Origin: Oleispira sp963851095
GTDB taxonomy: Bacteria; Pseudomonadota; Gammaproteobacteria; Pseudomonadales; Oceanobacteraceae
Length of the DNA stretch: 64,000 bases
NCBI GenBank assembly: GCA_963851095.1
Contig: CAWKOX010000010.1
Span: 372,001 to 436,000 of the forward strand
Reading direction: 5' to 3'
Below, in pieces: positions 19,020-27,323 of the stretch. The translations under genes and the position numbers were made by a program. The notes beneath the pieces are model-generated. The model was not told the DNA's origin. It saw nothing but the letters and a program-made list of their open reading frames with translations, and made no database searches. Position 1 is the first letter of the stretch; every line of letters begins with the position of its first letter.

Positions 19020-19856
19020 ATGCCAAGCTATCCAATTAGCGGTGCGGGTCTCGGATTACGGCGGACCCTTTTGGGTCCGTTATCGTCTGTGACGGCTGAT
19101 GATATTAATTTTATGGAGATTGCTCCAGAAAATTGGATGAACGTCGGTGGGCGTTTGGGTAAGCAGTTTCGTAGCTTTACTGAGCGATTCGATTTTCTTT
19201 GCCATGGGCTTTCGCTATCCATTGGCAGTCCAGACTCGCTTGATATCGATTTTATTAAGCAAGTCGCCGAGTTCATGAAATTGCATGATATTAAGGCGTA
19301 CAGCGAGCATCTAAGTTATTGCAGTAATGACGGTCATATGTACGACCTCATGCCGATTCCTTTCACTGAAGAGGCTGTTCACTACGTTGCTGACCGCATT
19401 CGTACGGTGCAAGATATTATCGAACAGCCCTTAATTATTGAGAATGTCTCGGCCTATGCCCAGCCCGGTAAGGAAATGGAAGAGATTGATTTTCTAAAGG
19501 CGGTTGTAAAAGAGGCAGATTGTCGCATATTGCTAGACGTCAATAATGTCTTTGTTAATAGCACAAATCATGGCTTTGATGCGAAAGACTACTTGAAAAA
19601 AATTCCTACAGAACGAATTTCTTACCTTCATATCGCTGGGCACTATGAAGAAGCGAAAGATTTATTGGTGGATACTCACGGTGCTACCGTAAAACAAAGT
19701 GTATGGGACTTGTTAGATTTTACTTATCAGCAGCATGGCGTTATTCCTACGCTTCTTGAGCGAGACTTTAATATTCCTGATGTTGATGAGCTGATGGTTG
19801 AGGTTGACCTTATTAAGAAGGCTCAGCTAAAGGCAGGAGGTGGTGATGACTGCTGA
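19020..19856 (+). CDS. hvfB: MNIO (DUF692) multinuclear iron oxidative enzyme
   Basis: This 278-residue TIM-barrel enzyme of the DUF692 family shows all the conserved blocks that hold the iron cluster: SEHLS (95-99), IENVS (140-144), LDVNN (172-176), HIAGH (204-208) and DTHG (218-221). Family members with EGKCG precursors oxidise the Cys residues to copper-binding oxazolone/thioamide pairs. It lies directly after the precursor, and its 3' end overlaps the DUF2063 partner gene, which is needed for substrate recognition in related systems. It is cytoplasmic. Confidence 0.95.
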   Translation: MPSYPISGAGLGLRRTLLGPLSSVTADDINFMEIAPENWMNVGGRLGKQFRSFTERFDFLCHGLSLSIGSPDSLDIDFIKQVAEFMKLHDIKAYSEHLSYCSNDGHMYDLMPIPFTEEAVHYVADRIRTVQDIIEQPLIIENVSAYAQPGKEMEEIDFLKAVVKEADCRILLDVNNVFVNSTNHGFDAKDYLKKIPTERISYLHIAGHYEEAKDLLVDTHGATVKQSVWDLLDFTYQQHGVIPTLLERDFNIPDVDELMVEVDLIKKAQLKAGGGDDC

Positions 19857-20607
19857 AATTCCAAAATTTAAACAGCTTCAGCAGCAATTTTCTGGTCATA
19901 TTAAGTCTCCTTTGTGTATTGATCGCCCAAGTGATGTGGATGAACGACACATGTCGATTTATCGTGACTTGTTTTTCAATAATATCATGGGCTTTTTATC
20001 GGGTGGTTTCCCGGTACTTGCCGAGATTATGGGGGAAAAACGCTGGTTAGAAGTGGGGCGTGATTTTTTTATTCGCCATCATAGTAAAACGCCCTACTTT
20101 TTAGAAATATCCAGAGAGTTTTTGCTGTTTTTGGAAAACGAATTTACTCCCAGTGAGAAAGACCCAGTCTATTTGTACGAACTTGCGCATTATGAATGGT
20201 TAGAGCTGTTTGTTGATGTTGAGCCCGAGCCGGAAAAAATTGCTTTTCAAGCGGTTACTGATAAAGGTGATGTGCTAACTAAGGTGCCAGTTTTATCAGC
20301 AATTATTGAAGGCTTTTTATATCAATATCCTGTGCATCAGATATCAAGTGATAATCGACATCCGGCGCCTCAGCAAAGCGCATTGATTGTTTTTCGAAAG
20401 CAGGATGATGAAGTAGGTTTTACCGAAACTAATTCTTTTACTTTGCAGTTATTGGCACTGTTAAAAGAAGGAGGGCGAACAGGTGATGAAGCACTTCATT
20501 TACTCTTGCATAAAAATAATCTTGGGGGTCAACAGACGGCCTATCAGGGTGGGGTCGAGATATTAGAGCAATGGTTGCAGCAAGGTATTATTTGGGGCGT
20601 TATTTAG
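19846..20607 (+). CDS. hvfC: DUF2063 partner protein of the MNIO enzyme
   Basis: I choose the ATG at 19846 because a perfect AGGAGG (19835-19840) sits 5 bases upstream; a GTG at 19840 would lie on top of it. The product has 253 residues. The N-terminal DUF2063 domain (SIYRDLFFNNIMGFLSGGFP and DFFIRHHSKTPYFLEISREF) binds the precursor and presents it to the MNIO enzyme in studied systems. It overlaps hvfB by 11 bases, which indicates translational coupling. The C-terminal half is typical of HvfC/BufC and probably winged-helix-like. Confidence 0.92.
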   Translation: MTAEIPKFKQLQQQFSGHIKSPLCIDRPSDVDERHMSIYRDLFFNNIMGFLSGGFPVLAEIMGEKRWLEVGRDFFIRHHSKTPYFLEISREFLLFLENEFTPSEKDPVYLYELAHYEWLELFVDVEPEPEKIAFQAVTDKGDVLTKVPVLSAIIEGFLYQYPVHQISSDNRHPAPQQSALIVFRKQDDEVGFTETNSFTLQLLALLKEGGRTGDEALHLLLHKNNLGGQQTAYQGGVEILEQWLQQGIIWGVI

Positions 20608-20678
20608 CTAGGGTTTTAGATAAGACTTGGTTGGATATTATTAATTAAATAAAAACAAAGAATTACTCAAGGAATATT

Positions 20679-21272
20679 ATGGGAATCGTTAAGGTCGCGC
20701 AGTGGGCGCATGAACAATTCAATAAAACCCGTTGTTTGGATGCATTGGCACCACTTGCTTTGAGATTGTATCTATTTATTCCATTTTGGATGGCAGGTAC
20801 CAATAAATGGGTAGGTTTTGAAAATACGGTTGCTTGGTTTGGTAACACGGATTGGGGTTTAGGATTACCCGCGCCGATGTTATTAGCTTTTTTAGCAACT
20901 TGGACTGAAATATTGGGCGCAATTTTTCTCTTGATTGGTTTTGCCACTCGATACATTACAATTCCTTTAATGGTCACCATGCTTGTAGCAATTTTTACCG
21001 TGCACTGGGGTAATGGATGGTCGGCTATTGCAGATAGTGCAGCAGATACTGGGGTGGCCGAAAGAACGGCTGCAGCACGATCTATACTGCAAGAGCATGG
21101 AAACTATGAGTGGCTAACTGCAAAAGGTAATTTTGTTATATTGAATAACGGTATTGAATTTGGTGTGACGTATTTCATTATGCTGCTATCCCTGTTCTTT
21201 ACCGGAGCAGGTAGGGTGGTTAGTGTCGATTATTGGATCGATAAATATTTTTCGGGTAAGAAAAACGCTTAA
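20679..21272 (+). CDS. DoxX-family membrane protein of the RiPP cluster
   Basis: The 197-residue protein has about four transmembrane helices. It has the DoxX signature: RLYLFIPFWMAGTNKW, FLATWTEILGAIFLLIGF, and a central loop before the last helix (FGVTYFIMLLSLFF). DoxX proteins are the usual fourth member (HvfD) of DUF692/DUF2063 clusters, though their biochemical role is not settled. A 71-base gap separates it from hvfC, with no terminator between them, so I place it in the same operon. AAGGAA precedes the ATG. Confidence 0.88.
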   Translation: MGIVKVAQWAHEQFNKTRCLDALAPLALRLYLFIPFWMAGTNKWVGFENTVAWFGNTDWGLGLPAPMLLAFLATWTEILGAIFLLIGFATRYITIPLMVTMLVAIFTVHWGNGWSAIADSAADTGVAERTAAARSILQEHGNYEWLTAKGNFVILNNGIEFGVTYFIMLLSLFFTGAGRVVSVDYWIDKYFSGKKNA

Positions 21273-21288
21273 TATTCAATCGTTATTT

Positions 21289-21327
21289 AAAAGGCCACGA
21301 TGAATGAACTTCAACGCGGCCTTTTTT
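21289..21327. terminator. Terminator after the RiPP cluster, possibly bidirectional
   Basis: AAAAGGCC (from 21289) pairs with GGCC plus a T tract (21318-21327) around a loop of about 21 bases. The A-rich flank on the other side means it could also stop hemH transcripts coming from the minus strand. Confidence 0.7.
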
Positions 21328-21374
21328 GCTATTTACTATCGGGGAAGCATTTGGGGGGAACGAACCTAAGAAGG

Positions 21375-22382
21375 TTACCAGCCTTGTGTGTTTTGTTGAA
21401 CTAGCTTACTTAGCATCTCAATATGATCAGGATTGTCATTGAGGGCGGGCACGTAGTTATAGATCTCACCACCAGCCTCAATAAAGTATTCTTTATTCTC
21501 CACCTGAATCTCTTCTAGGGTTTCTAAGCAATCGGCTGAAAATGCCGGGCAAATAATATCAACGCTTTTAACGCCGTCTGCACCCCATTGCTTCAGGGTA
21601 TCATCTGTATAAGGTTTGACCCATTCTTCACGGCCAAAGCGGGATTGAAAGCAACACTGCCATTGCTCTGGCTTAAGCGCGAGTTTCTCAGCTAGCAATA
21701 CCGCTGTTTTACGGCAATGATGCTCATAAGGGTCGCCCTTAGCGGTGTAGCGTTCTGGTACACCATGAAACGACATTAATAGCTTTTCACTTTGCCCCGT
21801 TTTTTCCCATTGTTGTTTAACAGAATGAGCTAATGCTTCGATATAGTCTGGGTAATCATGAAAATCACGAATCCATCGCATTTCGGGTAGGTGTGGGCAT
21901 TGTTTTAATAAGTCAGATAACTTGTCGTAGATAGCCGCGGTTGTTGATGATGAAAATTGCGGGTACATAGGAAGTATCAATATGCGTTCTACACCTTGGC
22001 TGCGAAGTGCATTAGAGGCAGTTAAAATGCTTGGGTTGCCATAGGTCATCGCCAGCTCAACAGGTATGTCTTTACCCATATTTTGCTTCAGTTGCAGCTT
22101 GAGAGCAGCGGCCTGTTTTTTAGAGATGGCCAGTAGCGGCGAACCTTCATCTGTCCAGATACTTTGATAGGCTTTGGCAACGGGTTTGGGACGAATTAAT
22201 AGAATAACACGTAATACAAACCACCATATAAGACGCGGAGCATCGACAACGCGCACATCAGACAGGAATTCTTTTAGGTATGCCTTGACCGCTTTCGGAG
22301 TAGGAGCTTCTGGCGTCCCTAGGTTAACCATGAGTATGCCGAACTTCTTAGCTTGAACGGTAGCGCTATCTTGCTTAGTCAC
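21375..22382 (-). CDS. hemH: Ferrochelatase
   Basis: This 335-residue protein is a class HemH ferrochelatase: VNLGTPEAPTPKAVKAYLKEF at the N-terminus, MTYGNPSI in the middle, the metal-inserting His in LMSFHGVPERY, and CPAFSADCLETLEEI near the C-terminus. It inserts ferrous iron into protoporphyrin IX, the last step of haem synthesis, at the membrane surface. It is transcribed alone on the minus strand. It lies beside a copper-binding RiPP cluster, but no functional link is claimed. Confidence 0.95.
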   Translation of the reverse strand: MTKQDSATVQAKKFGILMVNLGTPEAPTPKAVKAYLKEFLSDVRVVDAPRLIWWFVLRVILLIRPKPVAKAYQSIWTDEGSPLLAISKKQAAALKLQLKQNMGKDIPVELAMTYGNPSILTASNALRSQGVERILILPMYPQFSSSTTAAIYDKLSDLLKQCPHLPEMRWIRDFHDYPDYIEALAHSVKQQWEKTGQSEKLLMSFHGVPERYTAKGDPYEHHCRKTAVLLAEKLALKPEQWQCCFQSRFGREEWVKPYTDDTLKQWGADGVKSVDIICPAFSADCLETLEEIQVENKEYFIEAGGEIYNYVPALNDNPDHIEMLSKLVQQNTQGW

Positions 22383-22429
22383 AGAAATTGCCTTAATAAT
22401 AAAAACGCTATTGTAGTAGCAAATGTGAG

Positions 22430-22467
22430 AAAAGAAAAAGGCGATGCTAATTATTTAGTCATCGCCT
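22430..22467 (-). terminator. Rho-independent terminator of the porin/PstS-like operon
   Basis: Read on the minus strand, AGGCGATG and CATCGCCT pair around a 13-base loop and are followed by TTTTTCTTTTCTC. It lies 78 bases past the last gene of the operon. Confidence 0.88.
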
Positions 22468-22544
22468 ATAAGTTGGTCTTAAGTACTCAGGCTTTGTGTG
22501 AGCTGCATGAGCATTTTTTTGTTAATGTAACTTATTGAAAGAGG

Positions 22545-22967
22545 CTAAAATTTGGCAACAACTTTCACCGTCCCATCAACTGCAGATGCATCAATATAGC
22601 CAATCATAGCGGGATTGCCTGCAACTGCGGCCTTGATGGCGGCATCGTTAGCAACTTGTTTTGGCGGTGTCCCTTTGCCTGTAAAAATCAGACGAGACCA
22701 ATATGATTTTAACTGGCTGGATGACTTTCCTAATACCTTGTCATTGAATTCATCACGAGCAGCACTGTTGTCATTTTGATCGATAGCGATCGCTTGAGTG
22801 CCGTCTGGGAAGCTTTTAGACTTCCCTAAGAAAACCTTACTAATATCTGCTGTGCTGATATTGGAATTACTATTATTACTACTGACAATGACAGCAATCT
22901 CTGCGCTACAGAGCATGCTTGAACTGCTAATTAATAGAAAAAATAGGCTTTTTTTCATTAACTTCAT
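22545..22967 (-). CDS. Small PstS-like periplasmic phosphate-binding-type protein 1
   Basis: I start at 22967, where AGGAGA lies about 8 bases upstream and the product begins MKLMKKSLFFLLISSSSMLCSA, a signal peptide. The 140-residue protein carries the hallmark ISKVFLGKSKSFPDGTQAIA, then KSYWSRLIFTGKGTPP and GYIDASAV of short PstS-like substrate-binding proteins. These are much smaller than true PstS (about 340 residues) and have no ABC genes nearby. It is a tandem paralogue of the next gene upstream (about two thirds identical by eye). Phosphate or another oxyanion is the probable ligand. Confidence 0.78.
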   Translation of the reverse strand: MKLMKKSLFFLLISSSSMLCSAEIAVIVSSNNSNSNISTADISKVFLGKSKSFPDGTQAIAIDQNDNSAARDEFNDKVLGKSSSQLKSYWSRLIFTGKGTPPKQVANDAAIKAAVAGNPAMIGYIDASAVDGTVKVVAKF

Positions 22968-23038
22968 TCTTACTTCTCCTAAAAAACTAAGCTGACTGCA
23001 GAGCAATACTGAGTTTTTTCATATGTGTCCTTTATGGC

Positions 23039-23069
23039 TTTGATGCTACTTGAGAGTAGTAGCATCAAA
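23039..23069. repeat. Intercistronic 12-bp perfect hairpin
   Basis: TTTGATGCTACT and AGTAGCATCAAA pair perfectly around a 7-base loop, between the two PstS-like genes. Neither strand has a U tract downstream, so it is more likely an mRNA-stabilising or processing hairpin, or an attenuator, than a terminator. Confidence 0.85.
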
Positions 23070-23078
23070 AAGGGCCGG

Positions 23079-23501
23079 CTAAAACTTATGTACAACTTTA
23101 ACACTGCTATCCACTGCTGATGAGTCAATATAACCAATCAGATTTGGATTGTTTGCAACGAGATCTTTGACAGCAGCGTCATTACCAGACTGTGTTGGTG
23201 GTGTGCCTTTGCCTGTAAAAATTAATCGAGACCAATAAGACTTTAACTGACTGTCTGATTTCCCTAGAATCTTTGAGTTAAAGTCCTGACGAACGCCTGA
23301 CCCCTCATCTTGATCTATCGGTAGTGCTTGACTTCCATCGGGAAAGCTTTTGGTTTTCCCTAGAAAAATTTTACTAACTAAGCTTTTATCAATTGACGCG
23401 TTTGGATTATCAGCACTTACAATGACAGCAGTCTCAGCAAAAGCTGAACTAGCAGCAAGACTTATAAGAAGTGCTGAATATGAACATTTTAATAATTTCA
23501 T
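23079..23501 (-). CDS. Small PstS-like periplasmic phosphate-binding-type protein 2
   Basis: The ATG at 23501 is preceded by AAGGAG at 8 bases and opens a signal peptide (MKLLKCSYSALLISLAASSAFA). The 140-residue product has the same motifs as its neighbour: SKIFLGKTKSFPDGSQALP, KSYWSRLIFTGKGTPP and GYIDSSAV. It begins shortly after the porin stop codon, so the porin and the two binding-type proteins form one minus-strand operon. I infer joint uptake of an anionic solute. No Pho box was identified. Confidence 0.78.
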   Translation of the reverse strand: MKLLKCSYSALLISLAASSAFAETAVIVSADNPNASIDKSLVSKIFLGKTKSFPDGSQALPIDQDEGSGVRQDFNSKILGKSDSQLKSYWSRLIFTGKGTPPTQSGNDAAVKDLVANNPNLIGYIDSSAVDSSVKVVHKF

Positions 23502-23513
23502 AGCCACCACTCC

Positions 23514-24647
23514 TTAAAAGACCAAGTCAACAGCAACGCTGTATAAAGTTGCAGATTCGCCATCAACGCCATCAACCATTTTCTCATCGTTATTTTGAAT
23601 TTCAAATTTCAAAGCTGTTGAGGTGTCATAGTCATAACGCAGACCAAGAGTAATGCTGGTCTCTTCAATTGCTAGAGGAAGCTGCTTTTGAATTTTCCCT
23701 TCGTTACCGGACTCAAACTCGTCTTTTTGAGTTGAGTAGGTAATATGAGGTGTAAATTCGCCCATGCGTGCAGCAAGACTTATTAGCCAGGCTTGGTCAT
23801 CCATCAATAATGTTGATTCATGATTTAATGCTGTCCATTCTGCTAAAGCACTATAAGTTCCGTCGTCATAGGTTAGTGCTGCTTCAAGAAATTGAGAAGT
23901 CTGCCCGGTTAGGTTGAAGTCATCAGCAGCGCTAGGATCGCCAAGTCCTGCCGCAATTGTAGCCGCGCCGATGCCTGCATTTGAGAGTGAAGATCCTGCT
24001 GGTGTGCTTAATAGAAAATCGCCTTGATTATAGCTTAAGCGAGAGCCAAAATTTCCCATGTTGGTACTAAGGGCGATGCCTGTTACGTTTCTAATATCTG
24101 CATCGTAACTTATACCATCTGAAGTTTCGAAGCTTCCTTGGTAGCGGCCGTAATAGAATTGTAATGTCCCATCTATATCTCCAGAGTAAAAACGTTGAGT
24201 TACATCAATCCCATCAACTGATGAAAATGGAAGTCGGTAAACTTCTTCAGCAGGTCTGATTGAATTGTAGGTATATCCAACTTCTAAGAAATCTGAATAG
24301 TAGAAGGCCGGAACACGCAAGCGACCCATGCGAAGGTCTAGGTCATCATTTGCGGCATAGGTAACAAAGGCCCATGCTGCTTCCGTGGAGTAATCGTCGC
24401 TACCACGCGAAACAAGTTGTCCGGTTGCGCTGGTTGTTTCATTGATTTGCTTGCTGACTTGAAGCCCAAGGATAGTATCTTGCTTAAAACCCCCTTGATT
24501 ATCCGCACCGGCAATAGATGCTTTATTATCATCTAACATGCTGGCACCGACGCTCAAAAAACCATTAATATTGATGTCGTCGGCCATGGCGGGTGATGCG
24601 ATCGCTATTGCTAGCAAAGAAGGAACCCAAATATTTTTTGTTTGCAT
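23514..24647 (-). CDS. Outer-membrane porin
   Basis: The ATG at 24647 gives 377 residues; a GTG 9 bases upstream is possible. A signal peptide ending SPAMA precedes a beta-rich, Asp/Asn/Gly-rich chain with alternating hydrophobic residues. The terminal strand TLYSVAVDLVF ends in Phe, as outer-membrane barrels do. WAFVTYAANDDLDLRMGRLRVP and DFLEVGYTYNSIRPAEEVY resemble the porin-like family found widely in marine gammaproteobacteria. Its operon partners suggest it could admit phosphate or a similar anion, which is inference. Confidence 0.82.
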   Translation of the reverse strand: MQTKNIWVPSLLAIAIASPAMADDININGFLSVGASMLDDNKASIAGADNQGGFKQDTILGLQVSKQINETTSATGQLVSRGSDDYSTEAAWAFVTYAANDDLDLRMGRLRVPAFYYSDFLEVGYTYNSIRPAEEVYRLPFSSVDGIDVTQRFYSGDIDGTLQFYYGRYQGSFETSDGISYDADIRNVTGIALSTNMGNFGSRLSYNQGDFLLSTPAGSSLSNAGIGAATIAAGLGDPSAADDFNLTGQTSQFLEAALTYDDGTYSALAEWTALNHESTLLMDDQAWLISLAARMGEFTPHITYSTQKDEFESGNEGKIQKQLPLAIEETSITLGLRYDYDTSTALKFEIQNNDEKMVDGVDGESATLYSVAVDLVF

Positions 24648-24809
24648 AGTCTTCACTCTTAGTTATCACTCTTGGTTATTACTTTTAGTGCCTATATTTC
24701 AACCCTAGTAAAGGTTTCAGAATTTACAAATAACGGATAATTTTTTATGGGTTATTGGTTACAGAGCCTGATCTGGGGAACTGCGATGGCGGCTATCGTT
24801 AATATGCTG

Positions 24810-24815
24810 TATAAT
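24810..24815 (+). promoter_or_regulatory. Candidate -10 element of the malate synthase gene
   Basis: A perfect TATAAT with an upstream TG (TGCTGTATAAT) lies 112 bases before the start codon. The -35 region is poor, so the call is tentative. Confidence 0.4.
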
Positions 24816-24871
24816 TTGCGCCACAATTTTCAAGTGTTTCTTAATTGTTTTAGGAGCACTGTTTTATCCTT

Positions 24872-24896
24872 GTTCCCAAAAGAAAAACTTGGGAAC
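24872..24896 (+). promoter_or_regulatory. Leader hairpin of the malate synthase gene
   Basis: GTTCCCAA and TTGGGAAC form a perfect 8-bp stem with a 9-base loop, ending 30 bases before the start codon. It has no U tract. It could be an operator or a leader-RNA control element. Confidence 0.5.
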
Positions 24897-24926
24897 TGAC
24901 TTACATTGAGTTTTTGAGGCTATAAA

Positions 24927-27101
24927 ATGACTGAGTACGTTCAAAGTGGTGGCATTCAAGTTGCCAAAGAGCTATACGATTTTATTAATGATCAAGCGAT
25001 TCCTGGTACAGGCATCGAAGCACAAGATTTTTGGGCTAAGTTCGATAAAATTGCTAACGAACTAGCACCTAAAAACCGTGCGCTTTTAGCCAAGCGTGAC
25101 GACTTACAAGCTAAAATCGATGCTTATCACACAGAACGCGCTGGTCAGCCTCATAATGCGGCTGAATATAAGACTTTCTTGCAAGAAATTGGCTACTTGG
25201 TGCCTGAAGGCGAAGCTTTTGCTGCAACGACGGTTAACGTTGAGCCAGAAATCGCAAAAATGGCTGGCCCACAGTTAGTTGTTCCGATTATGAATGCTCG
25301 TTTTGCATTGAACGCTTCTAACGCACGTTGGGGTTCTTTGTATGATGCACTTTATGGAACTAAAGCAATCTCTGAAGACGATGGTGCGACTAAAGGCCCT
25401 GGTTATAATCAGGTTCGTGGCGACAAAGTTATCGCTTATGCGCGTGACTTCTTAAATGATGCAGCGCCTTTGGCGGCTGGCAATCACGCTGATAGTACTA
25501 AGTACGCAATCGTTGATGGCGCTTTGCAGGTTACTTTAAAAGACGGTTCTACTACTGGTCTTAAAGACGCAGATAAGTTATTAGGTTTTGTTGGCGATGC
25601 TGCGGCACCTACTGGCATTCTTTTACAGAATAACGGTCTACGTTTTGAACTTCAATTCGATGCGACTAGCCCAATCGGTGCTTCTGATGCGGCTGGCATG
25701 AAAGACATCGCTATGGAATCTGCTCTAACAACCATTATGGATTGTGAAGATTCTGTTGCTTGTGTTGATGGCGAAGATAAAGTGGTTGCTTATGGCAACT
25801 GGTTAGGTCTTATGAAAGGCGATCTTGCTGTTGAAGTAAGCAAGGGTAACAGCTCTTTCACTCGTAAGATGAATCCAGATCGTGAATACACAGGTCTAGA
25901 CGGCGAAACTTTCTCTGTGAAAGGTCGCTCTATGTTGTTCGTTCGTAACGTGGGTCACTTGATGACTAACCCTGCAATCCTATTAGCTGACGGCGCTGAA
26001 GTGCCTGAAGGTATCATGGATGCAATGATGACGGTAATGATCGCGATGCACGACCTTAAAGGTAATGCTCCGTTCCAGAACTCGACTACCGGTTCTGTAA
26101 ACATCGTTAAGCCTAAGATGCACGGCCCTGAAGAAGTTGCGTTTGCTAACGACATCTTCGCCGCGGTTGAAGATGCATTAGGTCTTCCTCGTTTTACCGT
26201 TAAAATGGGTATCATGGACGAAGAGCGTCGCACCACGGTTAACTTGAAAGAGTGTATCCGTGCTGCTAAAGACCGTGTTGTTTTCATTAACACAGGTTTC
26301 TTAGATCGTACCGGTGATGAGCTTCATACCTCTATGTTGGCTGGTGCGTTTGTACCTAAAACAGTGATGAAGCAGCAGACTTGGATTGGTGCTTACGAAG
26401 ATTGGAACGTTGATACTGGTCTTGAGACTGATCTATCTGGCCGCGCTCAAATTGGTAAAGGCATGTGGCCTATCCCTGACGAAATGGGTCAGATGATGGA
26501 GCAGAAAATTGCACATCCTAAGTCTGGCGCAAACACGGCATGGGTTCCATCGCCAACAGCCGCGACTTTGCACGCGATGCACTATCATCAGGTAGACGTA
26601 TTTGCTGTTCAAGAAGGTCTTAAGTCTCGTACTCACGCTTCTGTAGATGATATTCTAACGATCCCTCTAATGGATGATGCACAAAAAGCAGCTCTAACGG
26701 CTGAGCAAATCCAAACGGAAGTTGATAACAACTGTCAGGGTCTATTAGGCTATGTTGTTCGCTGGGTTGATGCGGGTGTTGGTTGTTCTAAAGTGCCAGA
26801 CATTAATAACGTTGGTTTGATGGAAGATCGCGCGACTTTACGTATCTCTTCACAACATCTAACGAACTGGTGGGAGCACGGTATTTGCTCTAAAGAACAG
26901 ATCGAAGAAAGCTTGAAGCGTATGGCAGCGGTAGTTGATGGTCAAAATGCAAGCGACCCAACTTACACAGCTATGGCGCCTGGTTTTGACGGTATCGCTT
27001 TCCAAGCGGCATCGGATCTTATCTTTAAAGGTAAGACTCAGCCAAGCGGTTATACTGAGCCACTACTTCACGCTTACCGTTTGAAGTACAAAGCACAGTA
27101 A
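24927..27101 (+). CDS. glcB: Malate synthase G
   Basis: The 724-residue length and motifs are those of isoform G: TTIMDCEDSVACVDGEDKV, GRSMLFVRNVGHLMTNPAIL, KMGIMDEERRTTVNLKECI, and WVPSPTAATLHAMHYH. It condenses glyoxylate with acetyl-CoA to malate in the glyoxylate bypass, allowing growth on acetate and fatty acids, which fits fadD in the same window. Codon use suggests high expression. The leader holds a perfect hairpin and a terminator follows, so it is transcribed alone. Confidence 0.97.
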   Translation: MTEYVQSGGIQVAKELYDFINDQAIPGTGIEAQDFWAKFDKIANELAPKNRALLAKRDDLQAKIDAYHTERAGQPHNAAEYKTFLQEIGYLVPEGEAFAATTVNVEPEIAKMAGPQLVVPIMNARFALNASNARWGSLYDALYGTKAISEDDGATKGPGYNQVRGDKVIAYARDFLNDAAPLAAGNHADSTKYAIVDGALQVTLKDGSTTGLKDADKLLGFVGDAAAPTGILLQNNGLRFELQFDATSPIGASDAAGMKDIAMESALTTIMDCEDSVACVDGEDKVVAYGNWLGLMKGDLAVEVSKGNSSFTRKMNPDREYTGLDGETFSVKGRSMLFVRNVGHLMTNPAILLADGAEVPEGIMDAMMTVMIAMHDLKGNAPFQNSTTGSVNIVKPKMHGPEEVAFANDIFAAVEDALGLPRFTVKMGIMDEERRTTVNLKECIRAAKDRVVFINTGFLDRTGDELHTSMLAGAFVPKTVMKQQTWIGAYEDWNVDTGLETDLSGRAQIGKGMWPIPDEMGQMMEQKIAHPKSGANTAWVPSPTAATLHAMHYHQVDVFAVQEGLKSRTHASVDDILTIPLMDDAQKAALTAEQIQTEVDNNCQGLLGYVVRWVDAGVGCSKVPDINNVGLMEDRATLRISSQHLTNWWEHGICSKEQIEESLKRMAAVVDGQNASDPTYTAMAPGFDGIAFQAASDLIFKGKTQPSGYTEPLLHAYRLKYKAQ

Positions 27102-27180
27102 ATGGTGTGAAAGTAAACTCAGCTTTTGTTAAATACGAAAGCTGTTTAACAATTTGACTATGAGTTACTCAAATTGAATA

Positions 27181-27208
27181 AAAAGCCCGGCACTTGTCGG
27201 GTTTTTTT
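27181..27208 (+). terminator. Rho-independent terminator of glcB
   Basis: AAAAGCCCG pairs with CGGGTTTTTTT around a short loop. The T tract is followed by ATGTCC, matching three other terminators here. Confidence 0.9.
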
Positions 27209-27323
27209 ATGTCCAAAGTTTATGACTGAGTTTTATGCCTAGTGTGTATAAAACTGTATCATGGGGTTGCTGGTAATTTAGTAAAAATGAAAATTATAAA
27301 AATAAGTAAGTGGGAGGACGTCA

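Noticed and set aside
22968..23006. Longer N-terminus of the first PstS-like protein (start at 23006)
   Set aside because: The extension has no signal character and the start at 22967 has a good ribosome site and a clean signal peptide.
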